In this document: positions 45,333 to 55,284 of the stretch, in pieces
Position numbering within the stretch: position 1 is the stretch's first letter
Layout: every line of letters begins with the position of its first letter
NCBI RefSeq assembly: GCF_003003005.1
Contig: NZ_PVTR01000006.1
Location: forward strand, 156,704 to 220,703
DNA: 64,000 nucleotides
Direction: 5' to 3'
From: Mongoliibacter ruber
GTDB taxonomy: Bacteria; Bacteroidota; Bacteroidia; Cytophagales; Cyclobacteriaceae
Position numbers and translations under genes: made by a program
The notes under the pieces: model-generated
Told to the model about the DNA's origin: nothing
The model's database searches: none
What the model saw: the letters and a program-made list of their open reading frames with translations, nothing else

Positions 45333-48314
45333 TTATCTTCTATCGATCATGGAACCGCCTGAGGAAGGCCCCATGATTCTCTCTAAACCGTTTTTAAGCT
45401 GATTGGCCAATTCGTCATATCCTCTTTCGTTGAGAAGAGGTATGAAATATTTCAGCATCTCTATTGATATCATAGCTTCTCTGTCAAACTCTCTGTTTTC
45501 TCTGGTGTAAAACTCCAGCATTTGAATAGACTTATGGGAAATCTTTTCAATGATATCCAAAGCTAGATCGTCCTCTCCTACTTCAAATAATAAAGGCACC
45601 ATCTGTCCACTAGCCAAATCATATGGTATGGCATCATGGGGCATTTTTTCAAGACTGAATTTCATGATTTCAGCGGCCCTGTCCATATCATCCTCGTCCA
45701 AGAGTGCTATCGCTATGGCATTGATGGCCGAGCGGTGATTGGAGGTAAATCTTCTGAATTCATCATCGAAATAGTTATCAGGATTATCCATTCCCCTGAA
45801 GGCAAATTCCTCCATGACGTTTTTAAATGCCAGATCCGTATTTACCAGTTCTGACCTCATATTTTGAGGTTTTCTCACAGGAAGCAACCTATAAGTCAAA
45901 CCTTCCATCACCACATAATCTTCAATATCCAATCCAATGGTAGCCAAAGAAGTGTTGTTGAAATAGATCGGTCTTTCCCAATTATTGGTCGTAATCAAAT
46001 CTACCAGCATCAAGTTGCCCCTTGTCATGTAGTTGCCCTTAACCCTGAGGTTAATCTGATCTGCCATCAGGCTTTCCATACCTTCTGGAATGAGGCCTTG
46101 ACCATAAACTTTTTCTAAGTCGACATCCAAGATCAGGTTTTTGGAAGGCACCATATTGTATGTGCTTCTACCTCCACCGGATAGTTTGAGCAGATCACTG
46201 TTGTTTTTGAGAAGTCTTAAGTATTCCCTTGATGAAATAGCTTCTAGGTTTTCTCTTTCCATGACATAGAGGACATCATTGGTACCTTTTTTATAATTTT
46301 CATACTGAAGAGAAAAAGGCAATCCTTCTGATTCATATGCAGGCTTGGACAACTGATCCACGTACCAATCTGTATCAAAATAACTCAGAACCACTACCCT
46401 CACATCTGTCCTAAACCCTTCTACTTCCTGCACATACCAAAGTGGGAATGTATCATTGTCCCCTCCTGTAAACAGAATAGCGTTTGGTGCACAGGATGAA
46501 AGAAAGTTTCTGGCAGAATCTACCGAGAAATACCTTCCCTGACGGTTGTGATCATCCCAGTTTTGACTCGCCATCATGACAGGTATTGGGAAAGTTATTG
46601 CCGTAGCTATGACGCCAGCCACAGCTAGATTCTTATTCAATTTCCCTATCCAATGTGCCAAAGCCATTACACCGATACCGATCCAGATGGCAAAGGCATA
46701 AAAACTACCCACATAAATATAATCTCTTTCCCTAGGCTCTACAGGAGGTGAATTCAGGTACAGTACCAAAACAGCCCCCATCATCAGGAAAAGCATAGTG
46801 GTGACATAGAACGAGCGGGGATCATTTTTAGCCTGAAATATCAAGCCCAAGATTCCCAAAAGAAGCGGCAACATCAAATAATTGTTATGCGCTTTGTTCT
46901 CTTTGATATAGTCAGGGAATTTGTCCGAAAAGAAATCAGCAATCCCTAACCAAGGAGCATCTGAGAAATCACTCTCACGCCCTGAGAAATTCCACATAAA
47001 ATACCTCCAATACATATGTCCCAACTGATGCGAAAACATAAAGTAGAGGTTATCTCCAAAAGTAGGTTTTTCACCTTCTCTCAAGCCAAGTTTTGACCTG
47101 TAAAGTTGCTTATGCCTTTCTTGAGTAGAGTAAATTCTTGGCAAAATCGTTGTTCTGGAAGGATCATAAATATTGACAGTAGAATAATCCACGATTTCAT
47201 ACTTATCTTTTCCTTTTAGGTAAATAGGAGCACCCTCTTCCTGATCAATCAATTCTGCATCAAAATATTGCCCATGCATCAATGGCCTGTAGCCGTATTG
47301 CTCTCTTTTAAGATAAGAAACGTAGCTGATGATATCTTTTGGGGCGTTTTGGTTGATAACTGTATCCTGATTGGCCCTCACCACTATCATGGCATAAGAA
47401 CCATAGCCTATCATGATAAAAGTCAGGGAAACCAATATGGTATTCAAGACAACCTTGCCATTTTTGATAGAGTAAATGATTCCATAAATCAAAGACCCCA
47501 CAAACAAGGTGATAAAAACAACTACTCCTGAACCAAATGGTAACCCAATGCTATTGACAAAGAAAATCTCCATTGCTCCTGCCATGCTTGGCAGCCCTGG
47601 GATGATGATGTTATTGATAATAATCAATGCCAAGCCGCCTAATGCCAAAGCTATAATTCCACCCTTAAGATTGGGGTTTCTGTATTTTTTGAAATAATAA
47701 ATCAAAGCCAAAGCAGGCAATGTCACCAAGTTGAGCAAGTGAACACCTATGGATAGGCCGACCAAATAGGCGATGAAGATCATCCACCTGTTTTCATCCC
47801 TTGGATCTTCGATTACATCCCATTTCAAAAACGCCCAAATAACGATCGCTGTAAAAAAGGAAGACATGGCATATACCTCAGCCTCAACTGCTGAAAACCA
47901 GAAGCTGTCGGTAAAGGTGTAAACCAATGCGCCGACCATTCCAGCGCCCATCAGGGTGATAACTTCTCCTTTGCTTTCTTTTCCTTTTACTACACCAAAT
48001 AGCTTTCTACCAAAGAGGGTGATGGACCAAAAGAGAAATAAAATCGTCAATCCTGAAAAAACAGCACTACCAATATTCATCCAGTAGGCCACCGACAAGC
48101 CATCTCCAAAAGCCAAAAACCCAAACATTCTGTATGTCAGGAGAAAGAAAGGGGCTCCTGGAGGGTGAGGCACCTGAAGCTTATAGGAAACCGCGATAAA
48201 TTCACCCGGATCCCAAAAACTTGCTGTCTGTTCGACTGTAAGCGCATATACCAAAGTGGCTACGAGAAAAACCAGCCAACCCATCAGGTTATTGACCTTT
48301 TTGTAATCAAGCAT
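45333..48314 (-). CDS. DUF2723 / GT117-family membrane glycosyltransferase-like protein
   Basis: A 993-residue protein. The N-terminal roughly 560 residues hold about 12 to 14 membrane helices of the DUF2723 type, with the first loop TVEQTASFWDPGEFIA containing the Asp-Glu of GT-C enzymes, then PPGAPFFLL. The C-terminal roughly 400 residues are soluble, starting with the conserved LFTGGDNDTFPLWYVQ near residue 605 and ending in a helical repeat region. The family is assigned to protein O-mannosylation-like glycosylation in Bacteroidota (GT117); this is family knowledge, not shown here. It is monocistronic, divergent from thioredoxin. Confidence 0.88.
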   Translation of the reverse strand: MLDYKKVNNLMGWLVFLVATLVYALTVEQTASFWDPGEFIAVSYKLQVPHPPGAPFFLLTYRMFGFLAFGDGLSVAYWMNIGSAVFSGLTILFLFWSITLFGRKLFGVVKGKESKGEVITLMGAGMVGALVYTFTDSFWFSAVEAEVYAMSSFFTAIVIWAFLKWDVIEDPRDENRWMIFIAYLVGLSIGVHLLNLVTLPALALIYYFKKYRNPNLKGGIIALALGGLALIIINNIIIPGLPSMAGAMEIFFVNSIGLPFGSGVVVFITLFVGSLIYGIIYSIKNGKVVLNTILVSLTFIMIGYGSYAMIVVRANQDTVINQNAPKDIISYVSYLKREQYGYRPLMHGQYFDAELIDQEEGAPIYLKGKDKYEIVDYSTVNIYDPSRTTILPRIYSTQERHKQLYRSKLGLREGEKPTFGDNLYFMFSHQLGHMYWRYFMWNFSGRESDFSDAPWLGIADFFSDKFPDYIKENKAHNNYLMLPLLLGILGLIFQAKNDPRSFYVTTMLFLMMGAVLVLYLNSPPVEPRERDYIYVGSFYAFAIWIGIGVMALAHWIGKLNKNLAVAGVIATAITFPIPVMMASQNWDDHNRQGRYFSVDSARNFLSSCAPNAILFTGGDNDTFPLWYVQEVEGFRTDVRVVVLSYFDTDWYVDQLSKPAYESEGLPFSLQYENYKKGTNDVLYVMERENLEAISSREYLRLLKNNSDLLKLSGGGRSTYNMVPSKNLILDVDLEKVYGQGLIPEGMESLMADQINLRVKGNYMTRGNLMLVDLITTNNWERPIYFNNTSLATIGLDIEDYVVMEGLTYRLLPVRKPQNMRSELVNTDLAFKNVMEEFAFRGMDNPDNYFDDEFRRFTSNHRSAINAIAIALLDEDDMDRAAEIMKFSLEKMPHDAIPYDLASGQMVPLLFEVGEDDLALDIIEKISHKSIQMLEFYTRENREFDREAMISIEMLKYFIPLLNERGYDELANQLKNGLERIMGPSSGGSMIDRR

Positions 48315-48430
48315 TGTTTGTGAATAAAGTTGTGATCGGCGAAAATAAGCAATAATTAATAATTGAGGGGTATTTTAACAGCATTTAAGGGTTTGTGATA
48401 AAAATTACTGTAGACACTATTTCAATTAGG

Positions 48431-48438
48431 TACTTTTG
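48431..48438 (+). promoter_or_regulatory. Probable -7 promoter box of the thioredoxin gene
   Basis: TACTTTTG matches TAnnTTTG, 24 bases before the start codon. A -33 TTG at the right distance is not clear. Confidence 0.45.
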
Positions 48439-48461
48439 TAGTATAATTTAACATTAAAGCC

Positions 48462-48782
48462 ATGAACGAGAAAGCAAAAACATTCAGCGAATTGATAAGT
48501 GGAGACACTCCAGTCTTGGTGGACTTTTTCGCCACTTGGTGTGGTCCTTGTCAGATGATGCAGCCTATCTTGGAAGATACTTCCAAGCAGTTGGGAGATG
48601 CTGTCAAAATCATCAAAGTAGATGTGGACAAAAATCAGCTTGCGGCAAGTAAATTCCAAGTAAGAGGAGTACCAACCCTTATACTTTTTCATAAAGGTGA
48701 GGTTGTATGGAGAGAATCAGGAGTAGTGCCAGCACATCAGCTTACCAATATCATCAAACAAAAAATTACAGTAAACATATAA
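48462..48782 (+). CDS. trxA: Thioredoxin
   Basis: A 106-residue thioredoxin fold with the classical active site WCGPC (Cys27 and Cys30), the cis-proline segment RGVPTLILF and no signal peptide, so it is cytoplasmic. It reduces protein disulfides and, in sulfur metabolism, persulfides formed on rhodanese-type proteins. The MBL-rhodanese gene follows 84 bp downstream on the same strand, which fits the second role (inference). The symbol is a family-level call, because Bacteroidota often carry several thioredoxins. Confidence 0.92.
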   Translation: MNEKAKTFSELISGDTPVLVDFFATWCGPCQMMQPILEDTSKQLGDAVKIIKVDVDKNQLAASKFQVRGVPTLILFHKGEVVWRESGVVPAHQLTNIIKQKITVNI

Positions 48783-48866
48783 TTTCGCTTAAGTGACAAA
48801 AGTCATTCAAGACAAACCCATAAGTAACTAACATTGTATCATCAATCAATAAAACAGAAATAAACT

Positions 48867-50288
48867 ATGATCATCGAACAAATATACACAGGATGCTTAG
48901 CGCAAGGAGCTTATTACATTGAATCAGATGGAGAAGCTGCTATCATTGATCCATTAAGAGAAGTTCAGCCTTATATCGAAAAAGCTGAAAGAAGAAATGC
49001 GAAAATCAAATATGTTTTCGAAACGCATTTCCATGCTGATTTCGTTTCTGGCCACCAAGACCTTTCTTCTAAGACCGGTGCTCCAATTGTATTTGGACCT
49101 ACAGGTATGAAAATGGGCTTTGACGCTATCATCGCTGAAGATGGACAGGAATTCCCTCTTGGGAAAGCCAAATTCAAAGTGATCCACACTCCTGGACATA
49201 CTATGGAAAGTACTTGTTTCCTTTTGATAAATGAAGAAGGAAAAGAAGAAGCCCTATTTACTGGTGACACCTTATTTATAGGAGATGTAGGCCGTCCTGA
49301 TTTGGCCCAAAAGGTAATCAAAGACCTTACTCAAGATAAATTGGCCGCTCACCTTTATGATTCTTTGAGAAACAAAATCATGCCTTTGGCGGATGACATC
49401 ATTGTCTATCCAGCGCACGGAGCGGGAAGTGCTTGTGGTAAAAATATGAGTAAAGAGACCACAGATACCTTAGGCAACCAAAAGAAAACAAACTACGCCT
49501 TGCAGGAAATGACCAAAGAGGAATTTATCAAAGAAGTCACAACAGGCTTGACCCCTCCTCCTTCTTATTTCCCTCAGAATGTCATGATGAACATCCAAGG
49601 ATACGATTCTATCGACGAGGTATTGACAAGAGGCATCAACCCACTAAGTCCAGCGGCCTTTGAAGCAGCTGCAAATGAGACCGGTGCTGTGATTTTGGAC
49701 ACAAGAGATGCGCAAGTATTTGCCAAAGGCTTTATTCCAAACTCTATAAATATTGGCATCGATGGAAGCTTTGCTGTATGGGTAGGTGCTTTGGTTCCAG
49801 ATTTGAAACAAGAAATCCTAATCGTAGCAGAAGACGGTAGAGAAGAAGAAGTTGTCACCAGATTGGCAAGAGTGGGATATGACCACGCCATCGGATTCTT
49901 GAAAGGTGGATTTGATTCTTGGAAAAACGACAACAGAGAAGTGGACAATATCCACTCAATTTCCACAGCGGAGCTTGCTTCACTCATGGAAAAAGACGAA
50001 AATATCAACATTCTGGATGTGAGAAAAAACTCTGAATTCCTTAGTGAACATGTATTAGGAGCTGAAAATGCACCATTGGATTATATCAACGACAGCATGA
50101 CCAAAGTCAATAAAGACAAAACTTACTACGTGCATTGCGCAGGCGGTTACAGGTCAATGATCTTTGCTTCAATCCTCAAAGCAAGAGGTTTCGATAACTT
50201 GATCGATATCAAAGGAGGCTTTGCAGCCATCAAAGACGCTGACGAAATCAAGGTAAGTGACTACGTTTGTCCTACTACCCTTTTGTAA
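48867..50288 (+). CDS. MBL-fold hydrolase with two rhodanese domains (persulfide dioxygenase-like)
   Basis: A 473-residue cytoplasmic protein. The metallo-beta-lactamase domain (1-245) has the metal motif THFHADFVSGH (His54, His56, Asp58, His63). The first rhodanese domain (about 265-360) lacks a cysteine at the active-site loop (VAEDGREEE), so it is probably inactive. The second (about 375-470) has Cys424 in VHCAGGYRS and should carry a persulfide. Relatives oxidise glutathione or related persulfides to sulfite, or handle polysulfide. With thioredoxin before it and two sulfur-compound transporter genes after, a role in sulfane-sulfur handling is likely. Confidence 0.9.
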   Translation: MIIEQIYTGCLAQGAYYIESDGEAAIIDPLREVQPYIEKAERRNAKIKYVFETHFHADFVSGHQDLSSKTGAPIVFGPTGMKMGFDAIIAEDGQEFPLGKAKFKVIHTPGHTMESTCFLLINEEGKEEALFTGDTLFIGDVGRPDLAQKVIKDLTQDKLAAHLYDSLRNKIMPLADDIIVYPAHGAGSACGKNMSKETTDTLGNQKKTNYALQEMTKEEFIKEVTTGLTPPPSYFPQNVMMNIQGYDSIDEVLTRGINPLSPAAFEAAANETGAVILDTRDAQVFAKGFIPNSINIGIDGSFAVWVGALVPDLKQEILIVAEDGREEEVVTRLARVGYDHAIGFLKGGFDSWKNDNREVDNIHSISTAELASLMEKDENINILDVRKNSEFLSEHVLGAENAPLDYINDSMTKVNKDKTYYVHCAGGYRSMIFASILKARGFDNLIDIKGGFAAIKDADEIKVSDYVCPTTLL

Positions 50289-50315
50289 AATAATTAAAAC
50301 TCAGTAAATAAAGTG

Positions 50316-50346
50316 AAATGGCAAGATGTAAGGTCTTGCCATTTTT
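50316..50346 (+). terminator. Intrinsic terminator after the MBL-rhodanese gene
   Basis: An 11-bp perfect stem AAATGGCAAGA with TCTTGCCATTT (50316-50326 and 50334-50344), loop of 7 bases, followed by a short T-run. It separates the trx/MBL pair from the porin/transporter genes. Confidence 0.8.
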
Positions 50347-50411
50347 AGTTTGCTAAAAGATAAGGTGATAATTGTCACAGTTTTGGTAGTTAAAAATGAA
50401 GAATTTTGAAA

Positions 50412-51803
50412 ATGTCTAAGATGCTGGGTTTTGTTCTTTTGTTGTCATGGTCTATGCCTCTGACAGCTCAGGAATTTTCAGATTCTAAGGACAGTACTGT
50501 GGTATCTTCTGGCAAGCTGGCAGATGAATTAAAAAAAGGAAAGGTGGACTTCCACCTGAAATCCTTCTTTATGGCCACCCAGAACCGAGGCGAGCTATTG
50601 AACTATTCAACCCTTGCCGCGGGTGCGGGAATAGGATACACAAGTCCGGAATGGAAAGGTTTTCAAGCCAGATTTAATGGCTTCTTCACCTTTCAGCTCT
50701 TTGAAAACAATATCAGAATAGCAGATCCTGCTACAGGTGCTGGAAACAGGTACGAAATCTTGTTGTATGACATGAATGATGTCCGCAACACCAACAAGCT
50801 AGACAGGTTAGAAGAATTATATATCTCATACAGGTATAAAAAACTAAGCCTGAAACTCGGCCGCCAACGTGTTCAGAGTCCGCTGCTAAACGAACAGGAC
50901 AACAGAATGAGACCTAATGTATTTGGCGGATTGTCGGCCACATATGCTGCAAAAGATCTCAAAATCACAGGCATGTGGATAGAGTCTGTCACCATAAGGG
51001 GGACAGTAGATTGGTATCAGATCGAAGATTCTTATGGTGTTTATCCTTTTGGACGGAATCCTTTAGGACAGCCTTCTGGTTATAAGGGAAATATTCAATC
51101 AAAAGGTATAGCTATACTAGGTGCTCAGTATCATAAAAGTGGATTGACTGCACAAGTCTGGAACTACTATGCCGAAAACGTATTCAATATTAGTTTCGCC
51201 CAATTGGATTATCAGAAAAGTCTTGACAATGGGCTCAGGATACACATGGGAGCACAAGGCTTTCATCAGTTTGCAGTAAGAGATGGCGGCAATGAAGATG
51301 TACAAAAAGCTTATATCATGCCTGAGGAGAAAGTAAATGCCTTTGGTGGTAAGATGGGGGTTTTCTACAGAAAACATAATCTCTCTGTCAACTTTCTCAG
51401 CATTGGAGACGGAGGTAGATTTTTGTTTCCCCGAGAATGGGGAAGGGAAAATTTATTCGCCAGTCTAAATAGAGAACGCTACGAAGGAAGCGGAGATATG
51501 AGAGCGTATGTACTGAAATACGACATCGCAACACCAGTTGAGGGATTGTTCACACAATTTGGCGCAGGGCTTATCAACCATTCCGAAGTAGATAATTTCA
51601 GATCCAACAAGTACGGTATTCCTTCCTACTATCATTTCACAGGATTGGCTGAATACAAATTCAAAGATTACTTTGAAGGGTTAAACCTTCAATTGTTGGT
51701 AGTGAATAAAACAGCAAAAGACGGAGCTTCGATTCCAGATAACCTCAGGATCAATAGGGTTGACTTATGGAACTTCAATCTTATTATGGATTATAAATTT
51801 TAA
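50412..51803 (+). CDS. OprD-like outer-membrane porin
   Basis: A 463-residue protein from the ATG at 50412, with a signal peptide (ending LTAQE). The mature part consists of amphipathic strands and short turns throughout, with [20 protein letters not shown] near residue 160 as in OprD/porin relatives, and ends on Phe (NLIMDYKF), the usual barrel sorting end. It should allow specific uptake of small solutes across the outer membrane. The YeeE/YedE genes follow by 25 bp, so the three probably form a route for a small sulfur anion such as thiosulfate (inference). Confidence 0.82.
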   Translation: MSKMLGFVLLLSWSMPLTAQEFSDSKDSTVVSSGKLADELKKGKVDFHLKSFFMATQNRGELLNYSTLAAGAGIGYTSPEWKGFQARFNGFFTFQLFENNIRIADPATGAGNRYEILLYDMNDVRNTNKLDRLEELYISYRYKKLSLKLGRQRVQSPLLNEQDNRMRPNVFGGLSATYAAKDLKITGMWIESVTIRGTVDWYQIEDSYGVYPFGRNPLGQPSGYKGNIQSKGIAILGAQYHKSGLTAQVWNYYAENVFNISFAQLDYQKSLDNGLRIHMGAQGFHQFAVRDGGNEDVQKAYIMPEEKVNAFGGKMGVFYRKHNLSVNFLSIGDGGRFLFPREWGRENLFASLNRERYEGSGDMRAYVLKYDIATPVEGLFTQFGAGLINHSEVDNFRSNKYGIPSYYHFTGLAEYKFKDYFEGLNLQLLVVNKTAKDGASIPDNLRINRVDLWNFNLIMDYKF

Positions 51804-51828
51804 AAAAAGAAAAACAAACAATAGAAAA

Positions 51829-52410
51829 ATGGAACAATTTATAGAATGGATTACACAACCTTGGCCTTGGTGGGTCGCAGGTCCTTTAATAGGATTGACA
51901 GTACCGATTTTACTGATCATCGGAAACAAATCTTTTGGGATTTCCTCTTCGCTTAGACACGTATGCGCCATGTGTGCACCAGCCAATATCCCTTTTTTCA
52001 CATACAATTGGAGAAAAGAAATGTGGAACATGATGTTTGTATTTGGGGTATTGATAGGTGGGTTCATAGCCGCTACATTTATTTCCAATCCAGAAACAAT
52101 TGTGGTTGCTGAATCTACCCAAAGAGACCTTGCAGCTTTAGGAATCACTGATTATTCCAGATTGCTTCCTGTTGAGATCTTCAATTGGGACAACCTTTTC
52201 ACCCTAAAAGGTTTGATTTTCTTCGTATTTGGTGGATTTATGGTCGGTTTTGGAACTAGATACGCTGGAGGATGTACCTCTGGACATGCCATCATGGGGA
52301 TCTCCTCACTTCAATGGCCCTCTGTCGTAGCAACAATTTTCTTTATGCTAGGCGGCTTTATTACAACTCATTTCTTGTTAGGACCTTTAATGGCTTTAGC
52401 TGGATTCTAA
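51829..52410 (+). CDS. YeeE/YedE-family half-transporter, first unit
   Basis: A 193-residue membrane protein starting at 51829, with about five hydrophobic helices. The family signature is [15 protein letters not shown] (Cys149, His153), with two more cysteines at 46 and 49 (HVCAMCAP). Full-length YeeE imports thiosulfate through a line of conserved cysteines; here the protein is split into two genes, this being the first half. The next half starts 11 bp downstream. The product is an inner-membrane transporter, probably for thiosulfate or a related species. Confidence 0.88.
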   Translation: MEQFIEWITQPWPWWVAGPLIGLTVPILLIIGNKSFGISSSLRHVCAMCAPANIPFFTYNWRKEMWNMMFVFGVLIGGFIAATFISNPETIVVAESTQRDLAALGITDYSRLLPVEIFNWDNLFTLKGLIFFVFGGFMVGFGTRYAGGCTSGHAIMGISSLQWPSVVATIFFMLGGFITTHFLLGPLMALAGF

Positions 52411-52421
52411 AAACACACAAA

Positions 52422-52904
52422 ATGAAAACAATAGAAAAAAATAAAATTGCTAAAGATGCTGTTTGTGACGCCCCAAACATGCAAGAAAGCGGTGAAAACT
52501 TATTGAAATACCTTATTGTGGGTGTTTTATTTGGGATCATATTTGTAAAGGCTGAGGTAGTTTCCTGGTTCAGAATTCAGGAAATGTTCAGGCTTCAATC
52601 CTTTCACATGTATGGAATAATCGGTTCGGCTATAGCAGTCGGTGCACTTTCCATTTTCTTGATCAAAAAATTTAACATCAAATCACTGAAAGGTGAAGTG
52701 ATCAACATACCGAAAAAAGAATTCAGAAAAGGTCAGATCATTGGCGGGTTCATTTTCGGATTGGGTTGGGCAATCACAGGTGCATGTCCTGGACCACTCT
52801 ATGCGCAAATAGGAACTGGCTTTACAGTTGTAGCTGTAACATTGCTCTCCGCTATTGCAGGAACATGGGTATACGGTAGATTTGCCGATAAGCTACCCAA
52901 CTAA
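52422..52904 (+). CDS. YeeE/YedE-family half-transporter, second unit
   Basis: A 160-residue membrane protein starting at 52422, with four hydrophobic segments. The pseudo-symmetric signature is GWAITGACPGPLYAQIGTG with Cys122, equivalent to the repeat in the first unit. A cytoplasmic N-terminus of about 28 residues contains Cys15. It is presumably a heterodimer partner of the preceding gene product. A terminator follows at 52922-52951, ending the porin-transporter operon. Confidence 0.88.
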   Translation: MKTIEKNKIAKDAVCDAPNMQESGENLLKYLIVGVLFGIIFVKAEVVSWFRIQEMFRLQSFHMYGIIGSAIAVGALSIFLIKKFNIKSLKGEVINIPKKEFRKGQIIGGFIFGLGWAITGACPGPLYAQIGTGFTVVAVTLLSAIAGTWVYGRFADKLPN

Positions 52905-52921
52905 TCCAATTGTTAAAAAAC

Positions 52922-52951
52922 AAAGAGCTGCCTTGAATAAGGGCAGCTTTT
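52922..52951 (+). terminator. Intrinsic terminator of the YeeE/YedE operon
   Basis: AAAGAGCTGCCTT pairs with AAGGGCAGCTTT around the loop GAAT, with one bulged G, followed by a run of T. On the opposite strand it could also end the small minus-strand reading frame at 52964-53044. Confidence 0.75.
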
Positions 52952-52963
52952 TTTATTTAAAGC

Positions 52964-53044
52964 TCAATCAAATACTCTCTTGATAATAGCCCGTATCATA
53001 AGGATGGCCGCAGCAATCACCGAGCCTGCAATTACAAATTCCAT
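52964..53044 (-). CDS. Possible 26-residue membrane peptide
   Basis: A short frame, ATG at 53044 to TGA at 52964, coding for a peptide with a hydrophobic core FVIAGSVIAAAILMIRAII and a basic end (KRVFD). This is the form of a single-helix small membrane protein. An AGG lies about 16 bases before the start, a poor but usable ribosome binding site. It is the only credible coding sequence in the 336-bp gap between the YeeE operon and the MFS gene. It is too short for statistical support; the rest of the gap holds the terminator and AT-rich DNA. Confidence 0.4.
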   Translation of the reverse strand: MEFVIAGSVIAAAILMIRAIIKRVFD

Positions 53045-53240
53045 AAAATGTGATTTTACCTAAGTAACCTTCAAGCAAAGGCATTGTTTAGGCAATAGTA
53101 TTTTTTAATCATTGATTTTTATATTCATTTCACATGCTATCCACGATAAAACGTCAACTGGGAAAGCTTTACATAAAACCCAATTAATCTTTGGTTTTTT
53201 CGGCTTAGATTGCAGTCTCAAACCTAAGAAATTGCCACAA

Positions 53241-54413
53241 ATGAATCAACTCTCAAAAAGAAGGATTGCCATAGGCAGCCTATTTTTTTTGGCTGGACTA
53301 AGCTTTGCTTCCTGGGCATCCCGAATACCGGATGTTCAGCTCAAATTTTCTTTTTCAGAAGCACAATTAGGCACACTACTTTTGGGGCTTCCTATCGGAG
53401 CAATGGTGGCTCTACCCTTGGCGGGATGGGCTGTGCATCGGTTTGGCAGCAAGATTGTCGTCATACTTTCCGCTGTTGGGTATTCGGTTTTTCTTCCATT
53501 GATAGGTTTCAGCGATAGTCTCCTCGTATTGATACCTGTGGTGGTAGTATTTGGAATGCTGGGAAACACCATGAATATATCCCTCAATACCCAAGCATTG
53601 GCCTTGGAGGATAATTATGGCAGGAGTATACTGGCTTCCTTGCATGGTTTATGGAGTTTAGCGGGATTTACTGGTGCAGGAATTGGCGCCATGATGATAT
53701 ATTTTGACCTACTGCCCAGATTCCACTTTCTGATTATCTCTTGCATCACACTGCTTATTATATTGTTGACACATTCATTTCTGGTCCAAGACAAAAGAAG
53801 TGGTGGCGGTTCGGGCATGGTTTTCAAAATGCCTGAAGGTCTTTTGTTACGAATTGGTGGAATTGCTTTTTTAGGTATGCTGAGCGAAGGTTGCATGTTT
53901 GATTGGAGTGGGGTTTATTTCAAAAAGGTGGTTGAAATCGAAGCCCGGTTTGTTGCACTTGGATACGTAGCCTTTATGGGAGCTATGGCCGGAGGAAGAT
54001 TTGTAATTGACAAGCTGATCAACCGTTTTGGTAGGATTCTGATCATCAGATTGAGTGGCTTTTTTATCTTCAGTGGACTGATGATCTCGGTAATATTTCC
54101 ATACCCACTGCCCGCTACTTTGGGGTTTTTGGTAGTAGGACTTGGCGTAGCTGCTATAGTCCCCACCTCATATAGCATAGCAGGTCGATCCAAGGATTAC
54201 CCTCCGAGTGTAGCCTTGGCCATTATATCTACAATTTCCTTTTTTGGATTTCTTATCGGGCCACCAATGATTGGTTTTATTGCTGAATTGCTTTCCTTGA
54301 AAGTCTCCTTTGTATTAGTAGCTTTTGCAGGGTTGGGAATCACCCTTTTATCCAGTATCAAAATGGATGTTTTCGAAAGTCTGAAAAGAGTCACAAAAGA
54401 TAGTGCTGTATAA
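53241..54413 (+). CDS. MFS transporter (YbjJ-like)
   Basis: A 390-residue membrane protein from the ATG at 53241 (43 additional in-frame codons upstream have no hydrophobic or coding character). Twelve hydrophobic segments are visible, with SFASWASRIPDVQLKF after the first helix and GWAVHRFGSK in the loop 2-3 position where MFS proteins keep their basic motif. It resembles the E. coli YbjJ group, whose substrate is unclear; sugar or drug export are possibilities. It is followed 76 bp later by the thioesterase gene. Confidence 0.88.
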   Translation: MNQLSKRRIAIGSLFFLAGLSFASWASRIPDVQLKFSFSEAQLGTLLLGLPIGAMVALPLAGWAVHRFGSKIVVILSAVGYSVFLPLIGFSDSLLVLIPVVVVFGMLGNTMNISLNTQALALEDNYGRSILASLHGLWSLAGFTGAGIGAMMIYFDLLPRFHFLIISCITLLIILLTHSFLVQDKRSGGGSGMVFKMPEGLLLRIGGIAFLGMLSEGCMFDWSGVYFKKVVEIEARFVALGYVAFMGAMAGGRFVIDKLINRFGRILIIRLSGFFIFSGLMISVIFPYPLPATLGFLVVGLGVAAIVPTSYSIAGRSKDYPPSVALAIISTISFFGFLIGPPMIGFIAELLSLKVSFVLVAFAGLGITLLSSIKMDVFESLKRVTKDSAV

Positions 54414-54489
54414 AACCTGCATTAAAAAGAACTTGTTTAACAGTTTGGAAAATTATCCTTAAGTTTAAATAAGGTAAAAAATACTGCCA

Positions 54490-55206
54490 ATGAATCCCAA
54501 AAAACCTTTTCAATTTGAAAAAACATTCGAAGTACTCTCCTTTCAGATAGACCCCTTAGGAAACCTGAGATGGGCTGCTTTGGGAGATCTACTGCAGGAG
54601 ACTGCCTGGAAACATGCTGACAGTAGAGGCTTTGGTCAAAAACTTTTTGAAGCGAATCTGGTGTGGGTTTTGTCAAGACTGGAAATCAAAGTCCACCATA
54701 TGCCCACTTGGGGAGAAGAAATAGTAGTAAAAACCGCAGGAAGGGGAATTCACAAGCTTTTTGCTTTGAGGGAATTCGAGGTGTGTAATTCCAAGGGTGA
54801 GGTTATAGCGGAAGCCAATTCTGCTTGGTTACTTCTCAACACACAAACTAAAAGGCCACAAAGACCCAATCAGGTATTGCCTTCGGAACTGTTTGATGAG
54901 GTAGAGGATACACATCACTTGCCTCTGAAAATCGACAAAACCGAAAATCTTGAAAAGCCAATTCCTATTGTAGTCCGTGCCTCAGATTTGGACATGAATA
55001 ACCATGTCAACAATGTCAGTTATATTCGATGGGTGGAAGATTATGCCTATGAATTTGATTTGAGCTTCAATTATTTAGCAATTAATTACCTTTCAGAAGC
55101 AAAAATCGGTGAAACGGTTGATATAAAAGGCAATTTTAACCTTGAAAAAATCACATTACAAGGCGATAACCCAGTTAAACAAATTTTTATTGCAATAATC
55201 AGCTAA
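54490..55206 (+). CDS. Acyl-ACP thioesterase (double hot-dog fold)
   Basis: A 238-residue soluble enzyme with two hot-dog repeats. The first half has the EVLSFQIDPLGNLRW strand and long helix (LLQETAWKHAD). The second half carries DLDMNNHVNNVSYIRW, with the Asn/His catalytic pattern of plant FatA/FatB-type and bacterial acyl-ACP thioesterases, followed by ASAK-like strands (INYLSEAKIGE). It releases free fatty acids from acyl carrier protein. The length matches bacterial members. It is not obviously part of a longer operon. Confidence 0.9.
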   Translation: MNPKKPFQFEKTFEVLSFQIDPLGNLRWAALGDLLQETAWKHADSRGFGQKLFEANLVWVLSRLEIKVHHMPTWGEEIVVKTAGRGIHKLFALREFEVCNSKGEVIAEANSAWLLLNTQTKRPQRPNQVLPSELFDEVEDTHHLPLKIDKTENLEKPIPIVVRASDLDMNNHVNNVSYIRWVEDYAYEFDLSFNYLAINYLSEAKIGETVDIKGNFNLEKITLQGDNPVKQIFIAIIS

Positions 55207-55284
55207 TCCCGAGAATTTCACTTTAATTTGACTAAGTTGGGCAAGATTTCACAACACACCCACTTAATCACGTATTTGTAATCC

